64,000 nt of DNA, taken from the NCBI GenBank assembly GCA_944739405.2, contig OX123192.2, forward strand, positions 48,598,486 through 48,662,485. The letters are read 5' to 3'. The translations under genes were made by a program, and so were the position numbers. The notes below the pieces were generated by a model. That model saw nothing but the letters and a program-made list of their open reading frames with translations. It was not told the origin of the DNA and ran no database searches. Each line of letters starts with the position of its first letter. Within the stretch, counting starts at the first letter, position 1. The DNA is from Euclidia mi. Its lineage: Eukaryota > Arthropoda > Insecta > Lepidoptera > Erebidae. Positions 10,800 through 21,887 of the stretch are shown here, piece after piece.

Positions 10800-10931
10800 G
10801 CGAGGCACGGGCCAGGCGATAATTTATAATTTAATTCGCATATAACTTCAAAAAGGCAATGGTGCGGGTCGTGGATTCGAACCTGACATATCCTGTGAGT
10901 AGCAGTCTGTTGGTATCGCCACTAGGCTATC
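10800..10931 (-). mobile_element. Degraded tRNA-derived SINE, family C
   Basis: The minus strand carries AGCGATAGCCTAGTGGCGAT and GGTTCGAATCC (box B). The body (tataacttcaaaaaggcaat) matches the copy at 10,147-10,312. Its head end abuts the left edge of duplication copy 1. The 487 bases between the two SINEs hold nothing I recognise. Confidence 0.65.
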
Positions 10932-11691
10932 GCTAGTAGATTATTCGTAAAATTTTCTAATAGACAAGAATGTGAAAAGATTTTATACAAATATGCTATT
11001 AGCATATTCGTATAATAATTTCATATTACGAGCAGAATATCAACATGTCGCCTGACCGCAGCTTTTAATCACATCATGCAAAGACTTCCTTATTACATAA
11101 AATAATAGTACTGGGAAGATCCCCGCTAAGACGCCATAATTGGGAAGAGACCTCCATAAATCACATGGCCCTAATTAGGAGCTCTTGATCCTAGGGAGGG
11201 AAGGCGGTTGTAATCAACTGTCACTCAGAGTGCAACGACAATGTCAACATAATGACATCAAGGATGGAGGACACGAATTTAGCCAAATATAACACGCATG
11301 ATATACGCGTGGCATGGACGAGGTCGTGGTGAAAAAATAACATGTTAAATAAGAATTTGGTTGGTCATTGTTACATATCCCTCTCTTCGCTAAAGTTAAC
11401 TTTAACTTTAATATTGAGAAAGAAAATCTGACCTGACTTTGTGAACAAAATTATCATAATGTGTCTGAGTATTGTTTTTAGGAGAACTTAGTTTCAATCC
11501 AAAATACGAACTTGATAGTTAAGAATATGCTGACTTATTATCTATACATATTATAAAATGAAGTCCCGTTTTCTTCCTATCTGTCTGTACGTTTTTTCCT
11601 AAGAAACTTTTGGGTGTTATAATAGGCTTATGTCCTAAAATATAATTAGTGATTGATTCGTTCCTTTATTAGATGTTAAACCGAAATAACT

Positions 11692-11945
11692 GACGACCGT
11701 TTGGCGCAGCGGGAGTGTAAGCGACTGCCACGCCGAAGGTCGCGGGTTCGATTCCCGCTCAAGTCAAACATTTGTGTGCGTGAACGTGGATGTTTGTCTT
11801 GGTCTGGGTGTTTCTATGTATCATATGTATGTATTTACAAAAAAAAAGTATATATGTATGTTTATCCATTATCTAGTACCCATAGTACAAGCTCTGCTTA
11901 GTTTGGGACTAGATGGTGTTGTGTGAATGAGGTAGAATATTATAT
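11692..11945 (+). mobile_element. tRNA-derived SINE, family B
   Basis: The head has GGCGCAGCGGGAGTGTAAGC (box A region) and GGTTCGATTCCC (box B). A body with tgtgtgcgtgaacgtggatg and acaagctctgcttagtttgg follows, ending in an AT-rich tail. Copies with the same layout are in both inverted arms (33,417-33,672 minus; 61,568-61,830 plus). Confidence 0.85.
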
Positions 11946-12322
11946 TATATATATATTATTATATTAACAGAATTATCTTCAAAAATCGATCAGCTACATA
12001 ACTAATTACTACTTTTAAAAACCTTTTTGAATTTAACACGAAAACGCTGTAAACCATCAGTGATGTCACAAAGTGCAAAACAAAACAAACCGTGAATGAA
12101 GTTTGGTCTGGAGTCCCATGTTTTATTTTGTTATATTCGATTTGACAGGTACGAAGTTTGACGTTTTAGTCGTATTTACTACCAAAACGTCAACAAAATC
12201 AATGGCGAACGCACTATTAGACGTAATGCTCTCTGATTGGTGTTCACTGTTACAAGAATATATACATTATTTTTAGTTTAAGAATCCTAAAAATAACATT
12301 AATCTTACCTTTTTATAATAAA

Positions 12323-12529
12323 CTAGAGGATGCCAGCAGCTACGCCTGCATATTTTTTTAATTTACCCGTTTTGGCCGATCCCGTGGGAATTTCGGGAAA
12401 TCCCTTCTTAGTGCACCCCTACGGTCTCCAAGGAACATACATGCCAAATTTCAGCTTCCTGCGCCCAGTAGTTTCGGCTATAGCGTGTCTGTCAGTCAGT
12501 CAATAACGCAAGGATTTTATATATTAAGA
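12323..12529 (-). mobile_element. Short non-autonomous Helitron, family A
   Basis: Near-identical to the 5,613-5,819 copy but inverted: ctag at 12,323-12,326 on plus is its 3' end, with the pre-terminal hairpin beside it and TCTTAATATATAAAATCC at its 5' end. The 5' flanking base is not the usual A. Confidence 0.8.
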
Positions 12530-13400
12530 AGATAATAAACTTTATTGATATCTACAAATCATAATGAATCTATAGATACTACAGTAAAACCAATTTATTC
12601 TTAGTGGATACAAGCCTATTCACGCGGGTTTAGCCGCGGATGAAGTCTTGTTATATGTGATCTTAAAACACAAGAAAAATATTGAAGTGATTACCATGTT
12701 TTCCCAAGTAGGTCATGTTTGACTACGTACAAGTAATCATCATAAAAAGCCTCTGCATTTTACACCTTAAAAGGTATAAAGTTCACAGGCAATATGGCAG
12801 GCTCTTAAATCAATAGCCAAAACCGTTCCGATAGAGCGAATAACTCCCGTAAACGCCATAACACAATTGTTTGAAGTGCTTTAGTAGTTTATGGAGTGAG
12901 CAGTTTTGCAGTGGTCAAGTAAGTAAAATTGGATATAACAATTGTAACATGCATTGTACCAGTGCTAGACTTGAACAAACTGCAAAAATTTTATTAATAA
13001 AAATAAATACCGCATTACATATAATTCTTGATTGGTGGGTATAACGCCATTGTCTTGTGTAAAAATAAAAGATGGCGTGATGAAAGTTTACTTATTATCA
13101 TTACGTCATGATAATCTGTATATATAACATTCTTGCGTTACTGGCTGACTGGCAGCCAAGGTACAGGCACTGTTGGACGCACAGGCAAACTATTGAGTGC
13201 ACTAAGAAGGGTTTTTCTGAAATTCTCACACCAGCCATATTCACATGTTGACTGATGAACATATCAGCTAAAGATTTTAAGAACTGCACTGATTCAACTA
13301 TGTACCAGTTCTTACATAAAAGTGGGATATCAAAAATTAATACATACATACATACATATGCTCACGCCTTTTTCCCGTCGGGGTAGGCAGAGACTACAGA

Positions 13401-14429
13401 TCACCACTTGCTTCTATGCTTGCAAACCTCACGTGCTTCCTCTACATTCATAATTCTTTTCATACATGCTCGCCGGTTGCGGGTGCTTTGGACTTTTCCG
13501 TTTTTCAAGACGTCCCCAATTTGTTCCACGAATATCTTACGAGGTCTGCCGCAACCGGCTTGCCTATACACCTCTGCCATATATATTTGATTCGTCAATT
13601 TTTCTTCACTCATTCTGTCCACGTGTCCAAACCATTTCAGCATTCCTTTCTCAATCCTTGTCACGACATCTTCTTTTAGGCCACATCGCTCTCGTATTAC
13701 TGCATTCGGAATTCTATCAATCAGTCTCACCCCACACATACTACGCAGTGATCGCATCTCAACTGCGTTAATTCTGCTTCCATGCTTTTTCTGCCATACC
13801 CAACACTCACTTCCATACATCAAGGTGGGCACCAGCACTCCATTATGAACCGCCAGTCGCGCCTTTTTTGGCACGGTTTGGCCGTTCATAAAGGCATGCA
13901 GCGCTCCATTCACACTGTTCCCCGTTGTCACTCTCCTTTCAATATCACCTTCACATCTTCCATCTCTTGTAAACATGCTTCCCAAGTATACAAATCTTTC
14001 AACTTGTCCCACATTTTCATCTTCAATCGTAATATTACACTCGGTCAAACTTTCATCCTTCTCAAACACCATCACTTTCGTCTTTCTTGCATTAACTTCC
14101 ATACCTTTCGCTTTAAAACTGTCGTTCATGCAGTCCATCATTTGTTGCAACTCATTCGCCGATGATGCAAGAATGACTTGATCATCGGCGTATAAGAGGC
14201 ACTTAACACGCAATCCTACCATATCAATCCCGCAATCAATTTCCCTTAAATCTTTCATGCAGCTATCCATGAATAAGTTGAACAACCAGGGCGAGGCTGG
14301 ACGCCCCTGTCTGACACCTTTAGAGATGTCAAACCAGTCCGTATAGGCACCATTAATTCGGACACAGGCCCTCGAATCCCTATGAAGAGATTTTAGAGCC
14401 CTTATTATAAAGTTGTCCACCCCATACAT
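13401..14429 (-). pseudogene. LINE-A reverse transcriptase, catalytic core and C-terminal domain
   Basis: The 342-residue frame continues the RT after the SINE. It has GVRQGRPASPWLFNLFMD (residues 38-55), the catalytic YADD (80-83) and FVYLGSMFTRDG. The C-terminal region carries YGSECWVW, MRSLRSMCGVRLIDRI, LKWFGHVDRM and a GCGRPRK basic motif, typical of RTE-like elements. The frame is open to its natural stop near the 3' end. Shorter 3' fragments with the same C-terminus lie at 41,082-41,309 (plus) and 43,683-43,940 (minus). Alone it cannot be functional, because the N-terminal palm is detached. Confidence 0.9.
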
Positions 14430-14435
14430 AGATAG

Positions 14436-14488
14436 CGCCTTCCATAGTTCCTTTCTATTTACCCTATAGAAAGGAACTATGGAAGGCG
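14436..14488. repeat. Perfect hairpin inside LINE-A
   Basis: The stem pairs 14,436-14,458 with 14,466-14,488 (23 bp, 7-nt loop). The left arm is RT coding sequence and the right arm is its inverted copy, placed between the RT and the SINE. The SINE target duplication (atttaccctat) also occurs a third time, partly in this loop (14,457-14,467). Confidence 0.9.
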
Positions 14489-14503
14489 ATATATTTACCC
14501 TAT

Positions 14504-14765
14504 GTAGCGCTCATAGCGAGACTTAGCTTGTCGTTCGTAACAGATCGACAAAGTTAAGCAACGCTTGCACAGGTCGCCACTTGGATGGGTGACCGTGTGT
14601 GGCATTTACATCTGAGCGCTACCGTGCTTCGGAGGGCACGTAAAGCTGTCGGTCCCGGTTTTTGTCTAAGGATAAGGATCGTTAGGCCATGTCGGAGGCC
14701 TACGGGCGGTCTGAAAACTCCGACACCAGAGTTGGCCACACACTCACACGAAAAGAAAGAAGAAG
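14504..14765 (+). mobile_element. 5S rRNA-derived SINE (SINE3-like)
   Basis: A 262-bp insertion is flanked by atttaccctat at 14,493-14,503 and 14,766-14,776. Its head resembles the internal promoter half of 5S rRNA: gttaagcaacgc (box A) and acttggatgggtgaccg (box C) at 14,552-14,595. The central part (cgtgcttcggagggcacgta) follows, and the tail is A/G-rich (aaaagaaagaagaag). Pol III transcription from a 5S-type promoter is expected from the head. It splits the LINE-A reverse transcriptase, so it is younger than that LINE. Confidence 0.85.
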
Positions 14766-14776
14766 ATTTACCCTAT

Positions 14777-15293
14777 CATAAGCCTTTTCCAAGTCTATGA
14801 ACGCGCAATATACCTTCTGGTTTTTTGCCTGACATTTTTCGGTAACGCAGCGCAAGGAAAAGACTTGATCCGTACATCCCATTCCCTGCCGAAATCCCTC
14901 TTGCACATCCCATATCTTGTCATTAGTCACGTTTACTACTCTATCAATCAATATTCTGGCATACATTTTTCCAACAACACTAAGAAGGCTGATCCCGTGA
15001 TAATTTTGACATTTCTGCTGCGAGCCTTTGCCTTTATAAATTGGAACAAGCACTGCCTTGGTCCAGTCATCTGGAACTTGGCCCTGTTTCAAGGACAGAT
15101 TAAAAAGGCGATGCAGCAGGTTTACTGTAAGTCCCTCGCCAGCCTTCAACATTTCAGACGTCACTCTATCGCACCCAGCAGACTTTCCTGACCTCATACT
15201 TTTTAGAGCTTTCATAATTTCATCCTTTCTAATTTCGTCATCCGGGCCCACACACGCATCTTCTATTATCTCTTCTCGCTTTGTTTCACTCAT
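14777..15293 (-). pseudogene. LINE-A reverse transcriptase, N-terminal part
   Basis: The frame from 15,293 encodes a linker (MSETKREEIIEDACVGPDDE) and RT blocks 0-3: ALKSMRSGKSAGCDRVTSEM, PDDWTKAVLVPIYKGKG, NYHGISLLSVVGKMYARIL, VQEGFRQGMGCTDQVFSLR and the block with the first catalytic Asp, AFIDLEKAYD. The frame is then cut by a 5S-derived SINE at 14,504-14,765 plus a local hairpin. A short frame upstream (15,663-15,394) is the coiled, charged linker between endonuclease and RT. Non-functional. Confidence 0.85.
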
Positions 15294-15805
15294 GTCTTTC
15301 TCAAATAAACTCTCAAAATATTTTTTTCCAGCAATCCAGTATCATTCTTGCTTCATTCATGACCTCACCTTTTTCATTCCTAATCACTTTCATCTATGTA
15401 TTCATATTCTTCCCTCGCGCTTTTTTAACGAGTTTCCAAAACAGTTCTATATTGTCTTGGAAACTTGCGCCGAATTGCTTCTCAAATTTCTTCTTTTTCT
15501 CATTCTTCTTCCTCTCTATACATTCTTTAACTTTAGCTTTCACATACCTATACTTGTCTTTCATTTTTTTAACACGATCTTCATTCATACCACCACTAGC
15601 TCTATTTGTTGCCTCTATTGCTAGGATATCAAATTTCAACATCCCACCAGTCAGCTTTTTCACTTTTCTTACTTCTTCTTTTACTTACTCCGCATACGTC
15701 TTCAGCACATCTCACTACGTTGCTTTTAAATACCGACCATACATCGCTCACACTTTCCTCATTTACATCACTCCATATTGTATCCAGCCGTTCACTCAAT
15801 TGCTT

Positions 15806-16882
15806 TTAGTACATCTCTTTCACACGCTGCTCTTTCAATCTTTCCACTTTTATACGTACTAACTCAGTGGTACATGCTTTAATTCTGTGCCGCCAGCGTT
15901 TGAACAGACCACTAATTCTACTAATGACTAAATAGTGATCAGTGTCAACATCAGGTCCACGATACGCTCTAGTATCCACTACTTTCATTCTCATTTTTTC
16001 ATCAACTATCACAAAGTCTATCATGCTTCTTACCACAACATTTCCTACCTTCTTTTGCCACGTGTACATATGTATCCTTTTGTGCTAAAACCACGTATTT
16101 GTCACTGACAAACTCATCTCCACACATACATCTAACAAGTATACTCCGTTCTCATTCACATTCTCATCTCTAAATGCTCCAAGTACATTTTCATACCCAT
16201 CGCGCTTCACTCCAACCCTTGCATTAAAATCTCCAAGCATGACAATACGTTCATTCGCCTTACGCAATAACACTACCTCTCTCATTTGTTCCCAAAATTC
16301 CGCTCTTACCGCCTTGCTATAGGAGGAGTTTGGAGCATATACACCTACCAGAAATAGAGGTGTCAGGCCTACTTTCATCCGGACCCAGATAAGACGTGGA
16401 CTTACGCACTCATACTCACGCATGCATTCTGCCATTCGCTCTGAAAGAATTATACCGACGCCTTTACTGCCATGTTCTTCATCGGTAACCCCCGACCATG
16501 TCTCTGTGAACGGGCCGCGCGTCAGCATGTCTTTCCCCTTACGCTTTGTCTCATTCACACACAATACATCTAGTTTTCTTTCATTCATTACGTCGTAAAC
16601 ATCATCCATCTTCTCATTCATTCCTCCTCTAACATTTAAAGTCGCAAAACGGCATTCCGTTGCCCACTTTCCGCCCCGACGCGAACAATTCCGCATAGGA
16701 TTTAGATGGTTTTGGCGTGACGTATGGCGAATATCGTCGCCGCCTACAGCTGTAAGGTTGCTACCCCCAGAATACGAGGAGCAGCCTCGTCCTGTAACTA
16801 CAGGACGAGGAGGGGATTCTCCGGCTCCGCCGGTACCCACCTGGGGTAAACTTACAGAAATATTACCTATAGCCATGATCAC
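15806..16882 (-). pseudogene. LINE-A AP-endonuclease domain, frameshifted
   Basis: The 265-residue frame from 16,882 starts with about 75 low-complexity residues, then an exonuclease-endonuclease-phosphatase fold: TLNVRGG (residues 81-87), the metal-binding NETK (110-113), WSG, VGVYAPNSS (179-187) and LGDFNARVG (216-224). It runs off at 16,085. The next frame (16,069-15,806) holds the C-terminal motifs, SMIDFVIVD and the catalytic DTDHYLVIS, so a frameshift separates them near 16,075. The endonuclease nicks the target DNA for target-primed reverse transcription. The first ATG at 16,882 is a plausible start, as in-frame coding upstream is not obvious. The break makes it inactive as it stands. 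Confidence 0.85.
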
Positions 16883-17009
16883 GTCGGTTAATTATATGAC
16901 TTTATGTTCTCTTTAGGGTTTAACAGTCAGTACCTAACGGCGGGGCAGACTGCCGGGTTTGTTTCAAGTTTTCCTTCTCTATGGTTATAGACGTCAATAT
17001 TATATTTGA

Positions 17010-17215
17010 CTAGAGGACGCCAGCAGCTACGCCTGCATTTTTTTTAATTTACCCGTTTTGGCCGATTCCGTGGGAATTTCGGGAAATCTCTTCTTAGTGC
17101 ACCCCTACGGTCCCCAGTGAACATAAATGCCAAATATCAGCTTCCTGCGCCCAATAGTTTCGGGTGTAGCGTGTCTGTCAGTCAGTCAGTAACGCAAGGA
17201 TTTTATATATTAAGA
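17010..17215 (-). mobile_element. Short non-autonomous Helitron, family A, inside the LINE-A leader
   Basis: In its own orientation the termini are TC after a host A and CTAG at the 3' end, with the pre-terminal hairpin. It interrupts the 5' leader of LINE-A (16,900-17,311), so it is younger than the LINE insertion. Confidence 0.85.
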
Positions 17216-18950
17216 TGATAATGCGTCCGTCGAAATACCTTAGTCGCCTTTTACGACACCTCGGTAGGAGAGAGGGAGGGCTATTCTACTCCGCCGGACA
17301 CCACACGGCACTCAAAAATTAATCTTTTATAAAAATCTCGTTGCTGAAATCGCAACAGGCTTAAAACTTACTAAGCGCAAAACACGAGACAAGTGCTGCA
17401 ATGGGGATTTCGTGACCGTTTTTCTGTAGGCAAGTACTTAAATGGTCGGGCTGCTGGAGTTTTGAACTAGGATACAGTCTGTTTACTGGCCGTCACTACT
17501 TCGTTTAATTTCATGGGGTCGACTCTCACACAGGACCAATATTTGGGTGACGAGCACGACACTTTTTTCTCTGTATGGATGTAGTTTATCTTAATTATTA
17601 AATTATTTGTCTGTATTTAGAAATATATAAGAATGTCTATTAGTTATGTTTGAAATAGTAGAGGCTCTGCCTATTTTGTGATCAGATGATGATTTATAAG
17701 TTATCCCAGAATATTTATGAATGCTATCTACAGCATTCCGTTTCACCAGATTCGAGTCACGATATTTATCTCAGAAACTATGATATCGATAGCTGGACAC
17801 CCACCCTTACTAAGGCATCCGTCCGTACTGCATTTGCATTTGATGAAAATTCCCGGCAGTAGTCGGCAACTTGCGAAAACTCAACCAGTCGCGTCCACTC
17901 TGTTGTAACACATCGAATTTGAATAAGACCTACATTTAGATCGTATTAACTAGTGCGTAACCAAGTTTTATCCATGTAACATTTTTCGCCACCCATAACA
18001 ATGTATTTTGTATTATTTTTTCTTCTGAAAGTAAACCGGAACTATCGATTATCAATAAATTATCATGCCGGATTAAGGTTAGTTTTATTAAGATCTGGTT
18101 GTTGTATTGCTTGTGGTTTGACAAGTTTGTCAGCGCAACATTATGTTTTTTTATTCTAGCGTTAATTTACAGTGATGCAAGACTTTCACTAGAAATTTAG
18201 AATCAATTTTATTCTGTATTCAATTAGTGTGAAACGCTAATTGAATAGAGAATAGAACTGCTCCCATACATACGAATCCATTTTACATCCTGCAGGATCT
18301 TTCTTTATCTTGTTTTTCCCGATCCGTGAACAACTAGTCATACTATCTACTAATTATATACCAAACATTTAATAAGAACAAGCTCTTAAATTAGAACAAA
18401 ATTGAAATTATATGAACTGTGACGTCACTTAAAACCAGAGTTCCGCGAACAATTTACCCCTAAAAATAATAACGAAAGTCCAATTATGAAGGCCATTTAC
18501 CAATTAACGGACAAGATTGTATAAACTTTCTTTCACTGAAATAATATTCAAATATCCAAGTTCTGTTTTACCTACTGTGGATTTTAAAGTTTGGTTAATT
18601 TGACGTTTGCAACTATTTGAAATTAATTAACATATTACATATGTTTCAAAGTTTTATGGGCGTTTTAAATTATAATGTTCAAGAATGTTTTAATTAGTTT
18701 TACTGAAAATTTATCCTCTAGGGTTTTACTAAGACTGGTGAGCTACATATAATACAGAATCAGTATTTATATTTATGTGACTATAGTACTCAATTTTGGT
18801 GATTTATATTCATAATCATATTTGAGTAACAGAAAAATGTTTGCTGAAATTAAGGAACTAGACAAAACCCATTGCCAAAGGATATACAGGTCTAGTATTC
18901 AAAACGTCACAGCAGGTGTCCCGCAAGGATCTATTCTTGAACCAATTTTA

Positions 18951-20404
18951 CATACATAAACATACATATCGTCACGCCTTTTATCCCCGTAGGGGTAGGC
19001 AGAGGTGTATTTCTACACCCACTTTTCGCCAGATATACTTTAGTCCCACGTAATAAGGGGCGAGCCTATTGCCGTACCGGGCACATTTCCAGACTCCGTG
19101 CTGCTACTGAGAATTTCATGACAGAAAAACCCAATAACACTGCCCGACCCACGAATCGAACCCGGGACCTCCCGATCCCATGCGCACATCTATGCCACGA
19201 GACCAACGAGGCAGTCGTATATGGTTTGATGTTGAGTTTTCCGTCTCTGCGCAAAGATGGTATTTGCATCGTGTTATCCCTTAGTCGCCTCTTACGACAC
19301 CCACGGTACCCAGGTAAATGCTGGTGTACCCCAGGGATCCGTCTTATCGCCCACACTTTTTCTTCTGCATATCAATGATATGCTCACTTTTGGGAGCATA
19401 CATTGCTATGCAGATGACAGTACCGTGCATGGGCGGTATATCGGCCATCCTGCGGCTTAACAGGCCGACATTGAGGAAAATAGGCGAAAACTTGTCGCTG
19501 AGCTTGATCAGGTTTTGAACAGCATCTCGAATTGGGGTGCTGAAAACATGGTCAAGTTCAACGCCAAGACGACACAGGTGTGCGCATTTTCAGCTAAGTT
19601 ATCTCCATTCCTTCCCCAATCTTCTCTTCTGGACATTCCACTACCGATACAGGACAGTCTAACTATACTTGTTATGGACATACGCCGCAATCTCAACCAG
19701 AGTAACTACATTGAGGGTGTCATTAAATCGGCATCTCGAAAACTCGGAGTCCTGAACAGAGTGAGGAGGTTTTTCATGCCGGAGCAGCTGTGTCTATTAT
19801 ACATGACTCAGGTTCGCCCATGCGTGGAATACTGCTCTCATCTCTGGAGCGGCTCCGCTCAGTACCTGCTAGATACCGTTGATAGGTTGACCTTGAGGCT
19901 ACTAAGACCTTTGAATCTCTGCAATTACGCAGGGATGTAGCCTCAATGGCTATCTTTTACCGATTGTATCACGGTGAGTGTTCAGAAGAACTCTTTCAAC
20001 TCATCCCACCCTCTCCTTTCCTATCCCGAAGAACATGTGCCGGGTTAAGGTGCCACCCTTATACGGTACATCTTATCAGATGCCATCACGTACGAAAAGG
20101 TTCGGTACATCTTATCTTTGCCGTACCATAAAGATGTGGAACTCACTGCCAGCTCACGTGTTTCCTTCCTCCCTTGATCCTGGGTCCTTTAAGCGGGGCG
20201 TGAAAAAGCATCTCTCAAGGCCGTCAAAGTGAGGGCCGTCATGTCACATTGCTTAACCAGCAATAGGGGATGGTGGCCTTCCCAATAGGACTTCACTGTC
20301 AGCTTACCATCAGGCAGCGTGAAGTCAATTCGACAGGTTTCTTTTTAATAAAAAATAAGATTGGGGGTGGTGACACTTGTATTCTATGCCGTCAACCACA
20401 CGGC
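18951..20404 (-). mobile_element. Composite SINE (LINE-A leader, tRNA-like unit, LINE-A tail) carrying a CR1 insertion
   Basis: The insertion in the Jockey remnant is bracketed by aaccaatttta at 18,940-18,950 and 20,405-20,415; copy 2 has the empty site. Read on the minus strand from 20,404, it opens with the LINE-A-like leader (TGCCGTGTGGTTGACGGCAT ... GTGTCACCACCCC; then, after the CR1 insertion, GGGTGTCGTAAGAGGCGACT). A tRNA-like unit follows (box A region GTTGGTCTCGTGGCATAGAT, box B GGTTCGATTC), then the LINE-A-type tail (GATAAAAGGCGTGACGATAT). Removing the CR1 segment leaves a SINE of about 420 bp. Confidence 0.8.
19309..20345 (+). pseudogene. 5'-truncated CR1/L2-group LINE (Zenon-like), 3' part
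   Basis: Frames in order encode VNAGVPQGSVLSPTLFLLHI, CYADDSTVHG (catalytic YADD), SISNWGAENMVKFNAKTTQV, KLGVLNRVRRFFMPEQ, YMTQVRPCVEYCSHLWSGSA, FYRLYHGECSEELF and a C-terminal TIKMWNSLPAHVFPS. These are the usual landmarks of CR1/L2-type LINEs in moths. Several frameshifts and stops separate them. The element lies inside the leader of the SINE at 18,951-20,404, making this a three-level nest (Jockey, SINE, CR1). The clade name is from memory of such proteins and should be treated as tentative. Confidence 0.8.
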
Positions 20405-21621
20405 AACCAATTTTATTTTATTTATACTTTTTACCAACGACTTATTAAATAAGTTGAGTAAATGTGACCCTGACGTTAATATTGTTGTTTTTGCTGATGA
20501 CACAAATGCCGTAATAAGTGCAAATACTTTGGAGTCCTTAAATGTAAATATAAATAAAACTCTCGAACTATTTCACAATTGGTTTGCCGCTAATAGACCT
20601 TTTATAAATACCAAAGAGACAAACATTTTTCTATTTAAATCTACAGTCAGCTGCGACGATAACCTAACTATAATATTAAACGGAGACAAAATAGCTCTTG
20701 TAGATACAGTGAAATTTCTAGGTGTGCAAATAGATTCTTTAATTAATTGGAAAGAAGAAATGAATGCAATTGACGCAACTTTTATCTCTTCGGCTTGCTA
20801 TGCCGTACGGAGCTTAAGAGATGAAGTTAATATAGATACTTTGAAAACTGTACATCACGCTTTAGTGCAGTCAAGATTAAGATAAAGTATACAACTTTGG
20901 GGCAATAGTTTCAGATACAATAGGGACAGAGCAGGTAGGTATAAATACTACAAAAGAGGGTAATCAGAACTATGATCCGAATTGCCCAAAAAGAATCGTG
21001 TAGGCAACACTTTCAAAGTCTTTCTTTACTAACAGTGCCTTGTTTATATATATTTACAAGTTTGAGCTATTTTTCAAAATACATCAATGAGTATAAAACT
21101 GAGTACGAAAGGTTTGTGAGAGAAAGCACAAGAAGAAAACATTTAAAATCAAATGATAAAACTATTTAACTGTTTACCAACAGAACTAAAAACCCTTATC
21201 TATAATACCAGTACTTTTAAAAGAAAACTTAAGGCCTTCTTGTTAGAACACAGCTACTACTCGGTATCTGAATTCATAGACTCCAACATAAGTAATTTAA
21301 TTGTAATTTTATTTATTGTATTAATGTTTTTAATTCTTTATTTATTTTCAATTACTGGTATTGTGATTTTTTTTTAACTTTGTGTTGTGTTGTTTCTGCT
21401 ATGGTTTTTTGATGAATTTATTGCGATTATTTATTTTGTATTGATAATATTGTGTTTTCTTCTATTATTGACATTGATAAACTTTTATTTTTTTGAGAGT
21501 TACTAACTTTTTGACATTTTATTTTTATTGTGTTCTATTTAGTGAATATTTCTTGTTTATTTATATTTACATTCAAACACAACTGTTCTTATTGTTCGTG
21601 AATAAATTAAATGAAATGAAA

Positions 21622-21841
21622 TCTTACACTAATATATAAAGCTGAAGAGTTTATTTGTTTGTTTGTTTCTTTGGTTGAACGCGCTAATCTCAGGAACTAC
21701 TGATCCGATTTGAAAAATTCTTTCAGTGCTAGATAGCCCATTAATCGAGAAAGGCTATAGGCTATACAACATCACGCTATGAGTAACGGGAACTGAGCAG
21801 TAGCCTTAAATAACGCGGGTATAACCGCGGGCATCCTCTTG
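21622..21841 (+). mobile_element. Non-autonomous Helitron, family B, with empty site in the paralogue
   Basis: The 220-bp element starts TCTTACACTAATATATAAAG after a host A and ends CTTG before a host T, with a cgcgggtataaccgcg hairpin before the end. Copy 2 reads gaaattaattata at the same place, exactly the host sequence with the element removed and no duplication. That is the Helitron insertion signature. Confidence 0.92.
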
Positions 21842-21887
21842 TTAATTATAAAACGTGGTTCTAGGGTAGTTTCATAGTACCGCTATA

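Larger units (their letters stand above)
11541..12650 (+). mobile_element. Helitron family D, split by a nested insertion
   Basis: The 5' part (TCTATACATATTATAAAATG, from 11,541) and the 3' part (hairpin cgcgggtttagccgcg, then cttg|t ending at 12,650) match the uninterrupted 114-bp copy at 43,536-43,649. About 1 kb separates the halves, holding a SINE (11,692-11,945) and a family A Helitron (12,323-12,529). Confidence 0.7.
13342..17311 (-). mobile_element. Near full-length RTE-like LINE (called LINE-A here), only in duplication copy 1
   Basis: A 3,970-bp insertion is bracketed by a perfect 12-bp duplication (tcaaaaattaat, 13,330-13,341 and 17,312-17,323). Copy 2 lacks it at about 44,860. In element orientation: a 5' leader from 17,311 (interrupted by a Helitron at 17,010-17,215), an AP-endonuclease region (16,882-15,806), a reverse transcriptase (15,293-13,401), a very short 3' UTR with the AGGCGTGAGC tail, and a (TACA)n-type simple repeat. 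One endonuclease-RT protein, no gag-like ORF and a tiny 3' UTR fit the RTE group. Frameshifts, a hairpin and a SINE insertion disable it. Such enzymes nick chromosomal DNA and prime reverse transcription at the nick. Confidence 0.9.
18838..21621 (+). pseudogene. Jockey-group LINE reverse transcriptase remnant, copy 1, interrupted
   Basis: The RT block NVTAGVPQGSILEPI ends at about 18,950, where a SINE insertion begins; the reading resumes at 20,405. It continues with VFADDTNAV (catalytic FADD), NTKETNIFLFKS and FLGVQIDSLINWKEEM, then a decayed C-terminal region (IKLFNCLPTELKTLIYN, FKRKLKAFLLEHSYYSV) and a short 3' UTR to 21,621. The uninterrupted paralogue is at 46,340-47,690. Both are 5'-truncated and carry frameshifts, so the LINE was already dead before the segmental duplication. 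Confidence 0.85.

Noticed and set aside
14551..14596. 5S rRNA gene
   Set aside because: Only the internal promoter half is similar; it is the head of a SINE with its own target duplication and tail.
13416..15862. Plus-strand frames up to 193 residues across 13,416-15,862
   Set aside because: They are antisense shadows of the LINE-A endonuclease-RT, rich in Phe, Leu and Ser because of strand composition.
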